Program-made: the position numbers and the translations under genes | Part shown: positions 59,426 through 64,000 of the stretch, piece after piece | Position numbering within the stretch: position 1 is the first letter of the stretch | Layout of the letters: each line of letters opens with the position of its first letter | Notes under the pieces: model-generated | Databases searched by the model: none | What the model was told of the DNA's origin: nothing | What the model saw: the letters and a program-made list of their open reading frames with translations, nothing else | From: CBDFGQ01 sp965247295 | GTDB lineage: Bacteria > Chloroflexota > Dehalococcoidia > Lucifugimonadales > JAGWBF01 | DNA: 64,000 bases | NCBI GenBank assembly: GCA_965247295.1 | Contig: CBDFGQ010000005.1 | Span: 1-64,000 of the forward strand | Direction: 5' to 3'

Positions 59426-61084
59426 TCAGACCTCCAGGGACACCGGCATAATCACGGGGCGCCGCCCCGTTTCCTTGAGGAAGACCTTCCTCACAGCGTC
59501 CTGCACCCGCGAATTGGTGGAGTTCCAGTCAATGGGAAAGTTGGGTTCATGGTCAAGGGACTCTATCACCGATTCCGAAACTTTATGGAGTACTTCAGGT
59601 AACTCCTCCTGGTCCATAAAACCCCGGGACAGCACCTGGGGCGCCCGCGCGGACATACCCGTCGTCTTATCCAGGGCCACCACCACTACCACGACGCCTT
59701 CCTTGGACATCTCTCGCCGGTCCCCAAGGACCGGGCTCTCGGCCCCCCTTATACTACGACCTTCAACATAAACGTGGGAAGCGGGGACCCTTCCCACCAC
59801 CCTTCCTTCGTCCTGGTTAAGCTCCAGAACATCCCCGTCCTCAAGTACGAAGATGCCCGCCTCCGGCACGCTTACATCACGGGCCAGCCGGGCGTGGGCC
59901 ACCAGGTGATGGTACTCGCCGTGTACCGGCACAAAGAAGCGCGGCCTGGTCAGGCTGAGCACAGTTTTAAGCTCTTCCTGGCTAGCATGGCCATGCACGT
60001 GCACCAGCGCCACCTTGTCATAGAGGACCTGCGCCCCCTGGCGGAAGAGATTATCAATGGTCCGGGTGACCACAGTTTCGTTTCCGGGGATGGCGGTTGC
60101 CGAGATGATCACCGTATCCCCGCGTTCGATCTTTATGTCCCGGTGGTCCCGATTGGCCATTCGCACAAGCGCCGAGGTAGGCTCTCCCTGGCTCCCAGTT
60201 GTTATGATCACTACGTCTTCCGACGCCAGCTGCCGGATCTCTCCGGGGGGAAGCAGCACTCCCGGCGGAGCTGTCAGATAGCCCATATCCACGGCCATCT
60301 TCACGTTATCTACCATGCTGCGCCCCACTATCCCCACCTTCCTCCCATGCTTGGCGGCGGCGTCGATCACCTGCTGTATGCGAGAGATGAGGGATGCAAA
60401 GGTGGCCACAAGGACGCGTCCCGGAGCCTCGCCTATAGCCCTGTCCAGTGCCTCGCCAACCACCCGTTCGGAGGGCGTATAGCCGGGAACCTCGGCGTAG
60501 GTGGAGTCGGACAGAAGAAGCAGCACATCCCTGGACCCGTAGACGGCCAGCTGCGCCAGGTCGCTGGCTTTGCCGTCCACGGGGCTGTGGTCTATCTTGA
60601 AGTCGCCGGAATGCACCACCATGCCCACCGGGGTCTCGATGGCCAGACCCATGGCGTCGGGGATACTGTGGCATACCCGGAAGAACTCAACCCTGAATCT
60701 GCCCAGCTTGATCGGCTTACTGGGCTCCGCCAGCTCAAGGCTGGCCCCACGGGCTGCCCGATGCTCCTTTAGCTTAACGGAGATCAGGCCATGGGCCAGC
60801 CTCGGAGCGTAAACCGGCACATTTAGGCTGGGCAGCACGTAAGGCAGGGCCCCGGTATGGTCCTCATGGCCGTGGGTGATAAGGATAGCCTTGATCCGGT
60901 CGCGACGCTCCAGGAGGTAGGTTATGTCGGGGATCACCAGGTCCACTCCAGGCATATCCTGCTCGGGAAAGAGGACTCCGCAGTCGATGACGATGATGTC
61001 CCTGTCGTACTCCAGGGCGAGCATGTTCTTCCCTATTTCCCCGAGTCCGCCTAGGGGGATTACTCTCAATGGGACCTTTGGCAT
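59426..61084 (-). CDS. rnj: Ribonuclease J
   Basis: 552 residues, ATG. Metallo-beta-lactamase/beta-CASP RNase: LGGLGEIGKNMLALEYD, THGHEDHTGALPY (His71, His73, Asp75, His76), VHSGDFKIDHSPVDG, and beta-CASP motifs with ITTGSQGEPTSALVRMA and VHVHGHASQEELK. It processes and degrades mRNA (endo- and 5'-3' exonuclease). It precedes ftsK with no gap. Confidence 0.95.
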   Translation of the reverse strand: MPKVPLRVIPLGGLGEIGKNMLALEYDRDIIVIDCGVLFPEQDMPGVDLVIPDITYLLERRDRIKAILITHGHEDHTGALPYVLPSLNVPVYAPRLAHGLISVKLKEHRAARGASLELAEPSKPIKLGRFRVEFFRVCHSIPDAMGLAIETPVGMVVHSGDFKIDHSPVDGKASDLAQLAVYGSRDVLLLLSDSTYAEVPGYTPSERVVGEALDRAIGEAPGRVLVATFASLISRIQQVIDAAAKHGRKVGIVGRSMVDNVKMAVDMGYLTAPPGVLLPPGEIRQLASEDVVIITTGSQGEPTSALVRMANRDHRDIKIERGDTVIISATAIPGNETVVTRTIDNLFRQGAQVLYDKVALVHVHGHASQEELKTVLSLTRPRFFVPVHGEYHHLVAHARLARDVSVPEAGIFVLEDGDVLELNQDEGRVVGRVPASHVYVEGRSIRGAESPVLGDRREMSKEGVVVVVVALDKTTGMSARAPQVLSRGFMDQEELPEVLHKVSESVIESLDHEPNFPIDWNSTNSRVQDAVRKVFLKETGRRPVIMPVSLEV

Positions 61085-61161
61085 ATGTTTACCCTATTAC
61101 GTCGATCTGAAGACGTGAACCGGCGGATGCTGAAAAATGCTCTTCCGCCTAGTACCGATGT

Positions 61162-61227
61162 GCCATTCTGAGCGGGGCGAAGGTTCATTAGGTTAGATTC
61201 TTCGTTGCTTCGCTCCTCAGAATGAAA
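61162..61227. repeat. Dispersed intergenic palindromic repeat (copy 3)
   Basis: GCCATTCTGAGCGGGGCGAAGGTT at the left and AGATTCTTCGTTGCTTCGCTCCTCAGAATGA at the right form a compact imperfect hairpin. The ends match the copies at 21260-21398 and 43917-44048. Confidence 0.75.
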
Positions 61228-61271
61228 GCCCGTCATAAGCATATTGACGCAGTACTAGGGGGGAACACCCA

Positions 61272-61898
61272 TTAGAACATCGTTAGCTGCTGGGGAGGAG
61301 GGCTCTCCTGTGCTTCACTGCTCGCCTCGGCCGAGGCCGCACCTTTGAGCACGTCAGGAATAGCCCTGAAATCCTGCTCTATGACCTTTCTCAGCTCCTG
61401 CCTGTGGAGCGCCGCGGCGGGGTGCATCATGGGGTATACGGTCCGCCCATCCACCGTCCTGGCCTTGCCACGGACCCTACTTATGATCTCCCTGGGAAAG
61501 TACTTGGATAGGGAGAACCTCCCTAGAGTAACTACCAGCTTGGGATTAACCAGCTCGATCTGCCGGTCCAGGTACTTGCTGCAGGCGGTAATTTCGGCGG
61601 GTAAAGGATCACGGTTGTTCGGAGGACGGCACTTCACCATGTTGGCGATGAAGACGTCTTCCGCCTTGAGGCCAATGGAACTCAGAAGCTCGTCCAGAAA
61701 CTTTCCCGCCGGGCCCACAAATGGCCGCCCCTGGCGGTCCTCCTGGTACCCGGGCCCCTCCCCAATTAACATGATCTGTGCGCCGGCGGGTCCTTCACCT
61801 GGGACGGCATTGGTGCGGCTCTTGCTAAGAGGGCAGTCGTTACAGACGCGGATTCGCTGGGCTAACTCCTCCAGGTTTTTGGCGTCGGACATGGACAC
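61272..61898 (-). CDS. Uracil-DNA glycosylase, family 4 (iron-sulfur)
   Basis: 208 residues from GTG 61898 (an ATG two codons later is an alternative). 4Fe-4S cysteines Cys19, Cys22, Cys90 and Cys106 (CNDCP, KCRPPNN, TACSKYL) and motif A GEGPGYQEDRQGRPFVGPAG, motif B MMHPAAALHR. It removes uracil from DNA to start base-excision repair. A perfect extended -10 ends 7 bases before the GTG, pointing to a leaderless transcript independent of the upstream acpP. Confidence 0.95.
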   Translation of the reverse strand: MSMSDAKNLEELAQRIRVCNDCPLSKSRTNAVPGEGPAGAQIMLIGEGPGYQEDRQGRPFVGPAGKFLDELLSSIGLKAEDVFIANMVKCRPPNNRDPLPAEITACSKYLDRQIELVNPKLVVTLGRFSLSKYFPREIISRVRGKARTVDGRTVYPMMHPAAALHRQELRKVIEQDFRAIPDVLKGAASAEASSEAQESPPPQQLTMF

Positions 61899-61904
61899 AC
61901 CACT

Positions 61905-61913
61905 ATTATACCA
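61905..61913 (-). promoter_or_regulatory. Extended -10 promoter for the UDG gene
   Basis: On the minus strand the sequence reads TGGTATAAT, a perfect extended -10 (TGnTATAAT) at 61913-61905. The predicted start of transcription coincides with the GTG start codon at 61898, so the mRNA would be leaderless. No -35 match. Confidence 0.6.
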
Positions 61914-61927
61914 GGTGCGCCGGGTCG

Positions 61928-62188
61928 TTATTGGTCCTGGACCCCGTGTCCTTTCAGATAATTGATGGCGTTTTGAATGGTGCCGATCTCCCCGGCATCT
62001 TCTTCGGAGATTTCGATCTTGTTTTCGTCGCTGGAAAATTCCTCCTCGAATGCCATTATAAGCTCGGCCAGGTCAAGGGAATCGGCGTTCAGGTCATCTA
62101 CGAAGGATGCACTGGGCAGCACCACGTCTTCATCTACATCCAGTTTGTCTGCCACAATGGCTCTCATTCGCTCATAGATGGTTGCCAT
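61928..62188 (-). CDS. acpP: Acyl carrier protein
   Basis: 86 residues from ATG 62188 (GAGTGAGG upstream); the longer frame runs into nusB. ACP carries the growing fatty acid on 4'-phosphopantetheine at Ser37 (DLNADSLDLAELIMAFEEEF). It is acidic and four-helical, as usual. The gene starts 5 bases after nusB ends. AcpS, which loads it, is at 15899-16285. Confidence 0.96.
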   Translation of the reverse strand: MATIYERMRAIVADKLDVDEDVVLPSASFVDDLNADSLDLAELIMAFEEEFSSDENKIEISEEDAGEIGTIQNAINYLKGHGVQDQ

Positions 62189-62192
62189 AACC

Positions 62193-62681
62193 TCACTCAC
62201 CTTCTTGTCTGTTGTTATCTGCCCCAGCTGATGCCGGCTGAGGGGTACCCACCGGCACCCCATCCATCTCATCCATCACTGAACCCAGCACTCCATTCAC
62301 AAACCGGGCCGAGCTTTCACTGCCGAAGGCCTTGGCCAGCTCGACAGCCTCATTGATGGCTACCTTCCGCGGCACTTCGCTGGCGTAGAGAATCTCGTAG
62401 AGGGCCAGTCGCAGAATATTCCGGTCCACCACGGGGAGCTGCCTTACCGGCCATGCGGGGGCGAACTTCTGAATAGATTCATCGATCTCCGCCCGCCTCA
62501 GCACCACCCCCTCCATCACCCCGAGGGCGTAAGCTGCCAACGAATCTGGCAGCTCGGTTTCCGCCCTACACCATTCAAAGGAAGCACCCACCGGATGACC
62601 CGTCACATCCGCTTCGTAGAGACCCTGGAGGGCCAGGGCACGCGCCATTCTTTTGAGGTAGGGGGGCTCTCCCTTTGGCAT
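62193..62681 (-). CDS. nusB: Transcription antitermination protein NusB
   Basis: 162 residues from ATG 62681; an ATG 11 codons later is possible. NusB binds the boxA RNA of rRNA operons with NusE. Pattern RMARALALQGLYEADVTG, then PVVDRNILRLALYEILYASEVPRKVAINEAVELAKAFGSESSARFVNGVLGSV, the family core. The C-terminal 25 residues are unstructured. It sits between fabD and acpP, a place it does not usually occupy in E. coli-type maps. Confidence 0.95.
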   Translation of the reverse strand: MPKGEPPYLKRMARALALQGLYEADVTGHPVGASFEWCRAETELPDSLAAYALGVMEGVVLRRAEIDESIQKFAPAWPVRQLPVVDRNILRLALYEILYASEVPRKVAINEAVELAKAFGSESSARFVNGVLGSVMDEMDGVPVGTPQPASAGADNNRQEGE

Positions 62682-62700
62682 ACTTTCACATCAGGGTAAC

Positions 62701-63714
62701 TTAGAAGGCCGGTACGGCGCCTCGGGGCAGATCCCTTCCAACGGCTTCGACCACCTTCCCGAGAGACGATGGGTCTGCCACGTTCAGCACATCCACGTGC
62801 CGGTCCGAATACGCCGGCATAGCGCCGATTCTCTTGATAAGGCCTCCCAGAACTCTGCCGGGCCCAAACTCAATGAAAGTCGATACCCCGGCGTCCATCA
62901 TCGTCATTACAGAACTCTTCCACTGGACGCAGGTGCAGAGCTGGGCCAGAAGCTCATCCTTTGCCGCCTGGGCCGTGGTAAGTGCTGTGGAGGTGGAGTT
63001 AGCGATAACGGGAATAAGGGGGTCCCTGAAACCGGCCTCCTCGATGGCCGCCGCCAGGCCCTCCTGGGCCGGCGACATCAGTGAGGAGTGGAAGGCGCCA
63101 CTCACCGCCAGGAGTATGGACTTCCTGGCTCCCCGGATGGAAGCCATGTCCACGGCGCGAGCCACGCACATCCTGTCGCCACTGATCACTATCTGGTCGC
63201 TGCCGTTGACATTGGCCATTTCGGCGCCTGTCTCCAGGCAGATCTCCTCCATGGTATCCTCATCCAGGCCGAGGATGGCGGCCATCGTCCCCGGATGAAT
63301 GTCTGAGGCCTTCTGCATAAGCCTTCCCCGCTCCCGCACCAGCCGCATACCGTCGGCCAGATCCAGGGCTCCCGAGACCACCATGGAGGTGTACTCCCCC
63401 AAACTGTGCCCCGCGAGCGCCGCCGGGTGGTACACATCCTGTCCGGCGAACTCATTCAGCGCCTTGACGCACCCCAGGCTGGTCGCCATTATGGCCGGCT
63501 GGGAGTTGATAGTCTTCGCCAGCTCCTCGCTAGGCCCTTCAAACATATACCTGGTAAGGGGTATACCCAATATCTCGTCTACTTCGTCCAGCAACTGTTG
63601 TGCGGCCTGTGAAGAACGATAAAGTTCCAGGCCCATGCCCACGGACTGCGAGCCCTGACCCGGAAAGACGTATGCGACCTGGGCCCCTTCCTGCCGCTCC
63701 GTACGAGAGTTCAT
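62701..63714 (-). CDS. fabD: Malonyl CoA-acyl carrier protein transacylase
   Basis: 337 residues from ATG 63714, where the conserved VAYVFPGQGSQSVGMG follows; the longer open frame has no family similarity before it. Catalytic Ser104 in GHSLGEYTS and His209 in SGAFHSSLM, with conserved SQPAIMATSLG and FIEFGPGRVLGGLIKRI. It loads malonyl groups onto ACP. Neighbours rpmF, nusB and acpP make a fatty-acid/translation operon. Confidence 0.96.
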   Translation of the reverse strand: MNSRTERQEGAQVAYVFPGQGSQSVGMGLELYRSSQAAQQLLDEVDEILGIPLTRYMFEGPSEELAKTINSQPAIMATSLGCVKALNEFAGQDVYHPAALAGHSLGEYTSMVVSGALDLADGMRLVRERGRLMQKASDIHPGTMAAILGLDEDTMEEICLETGAEMANVNGSDQIVISGDRMCVARAVDMASIRGARKSILLAVSGAFHSSLMSPAQEGLAAAIEEAGFRDPLIPVIANSTSTALTTAQAAKDELLAQLCTCVQWKSSVMTMMDAGVSTFIEFGPGRVLGGLIKRIGAMPAYSDRHVDVLNVADPSSLGKVVEAVGRDLPRGAVPAF

Positions 63715-63832
63715 GCGCAGACTTCCCTCAATGTAGAATGGGAACGACCGCCCCAACACGACCTCTGTTGTACACTCGACCAGTTATTATAATCGACCAT
63801 CGAGTCCAATCCTTAACTCAGGCCTGCGTGCC

Positions 63833-64000
63833 TTAACCTTCAACGCCCGCCATTACTTGCCTGCCCTTATAGTATCCGCAGGTAGGGCAGGCAGTATGGG
63901 ACAGCTTGGCGCTGCGGCACTGAGGACACCGTGACGGATGTACCGGCTTCAGCCTGTTATGCGAAAACCTCTGACCTCGTCTGGCCCTTGTCAATTTTTT
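63833..64000 (-). CDS. rpmF: 50S ribosomal protein L32 (partial, 5' end outside window)
   Basis: 55 residues plus stop remain on the minus strand, ending at TAA 63833-63835. Basic N-terminal part (TRARRGQRFSHNRLKP), then the zinc ribbon CPQC...CPTCGYYKGRQV. This is the L32 pattern; only the first few residues are missing. rpmF next to fabD is a classic arrangement in fatty-acid operons. Confidence 0.93.
   Translation of the reverse strand, partial: KKLTRARRGQRFSHNRLKPVHPSRCPQCRSAKLSHTACPTCGYYKGRQVMAGVEG

Noticed and set aside
59774..60772. A 332-codon open frame antisense to RNase J
   Set aside because: Same reason; a long stop-free mirror frame caused by base composition.
63786..63791. TATAAT on the minus strand upstream of fabD
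   Set aside because: No -35 at proper distance and not an extended -10; fabD is more likely co-transcribed with rpmF.

Overview
The window looks like a chromosomal segment of a high-GC bacterium of the phylum Chloroflexota, probably a Dehalococcoidia/SAR202-type lineage. This is an inference from gene content and style: a fused accD-accA gene, a pyrophosphate-type phosphofructokinase beside a LacD-type aldolase, a PAC2-family protein, paired class III CoA-transferases, polysaccharide-deacetylase-like hydrolases, frequent TTG and GTG starts, and homodimeric glycyl-tRNA synthetase. No 16S gene is present to settle it.

Layout. 1-1487: imelysin lipoprotein followed by the N-terminal part of a di-haem oxidoreductase lipoprotein. 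2237-6548: a mobile region with a replication-relaxation-like protein, a stem-loop and two direct repeats, a ribbon-helix-helix (RHH) repressor with its own palindromic operator, and a large serine recombinase. 6591-9502: a PAC2 protein and a membrane-anchored TPR-START protein. The TPR gene is bracketed by a 16-bp direct repeat that copies the last codons of queA. 9695-13654: queA and two tandem ABC-ATPase/zinc-ribbon/cNMP-binding fusions, the second with a decayed cNMP domain. 13796-17856: folD, divergent metF, acpS, nnr. 18044-26686: NHL-repeat protein, a frameshifted SDR, a glyoxylate-type aminotransferase, the glcDEF glycolate oxidase operon and TenA. 26861-32092: HtrA, Trm112-like and CopD-like proteins, a nitronate-monooxygenase-like enzyme with a clear promoter and operator, an SbcD/Mre11 nuclease, and a HicBA pair with a frameshifted hicA. 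32105-44800: glyS, two CoA-transferases, a CAU tRNA, an MFS transporter, smpB, ctpA, an amidase, two deacetylases and a HExxH protein. 45068-48770: PPi-type PFK, LacD-type aldolase and two hypotheticals. 48977-53355: yebC, ruvC, ruvA, an aspartic-protease pseudogene and uvrB. 53487-61898: small membrane protein, sufT-like, Mrp-like, accDA, ftsK, rnj and family-4 UDG. 61928-64000: acpP, nusB, fabD and partial rpmF.

How genes work together. Glycolate oxidase makes glyoxylate, which the nearby aminotransferase could turn into glycine. folD and metF share a divergent control region for one-carbon folate chemistry. rpmF-fabD-nusB-acpP with accDA and acpS covers the entry to fatty-acid synthesis. 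yebC-ruvC-ruvA-uvrB plus SbcD and UDG form repair functions. SufT-like and Mrp-like proteins are an Fe-S or metal-cluster pair.

Four loci carry disrupted frames (ABC2 cNMP domain, SDR, hicA, retropepsin). Most of the shifts lie in or beside short G or C runs, so sequencing or assembly indels must be excluded before calling them all pseudogenes. I found no CRISPR array, no complete insertion sequence and no defence system other than HicBA. The most unusual items are the ABC-cNMP fusions lacking the switch histidine, the queA-tail duplication around the TPR-START gene, and a shared promoter-proximal element upstream of two unrelated genes.
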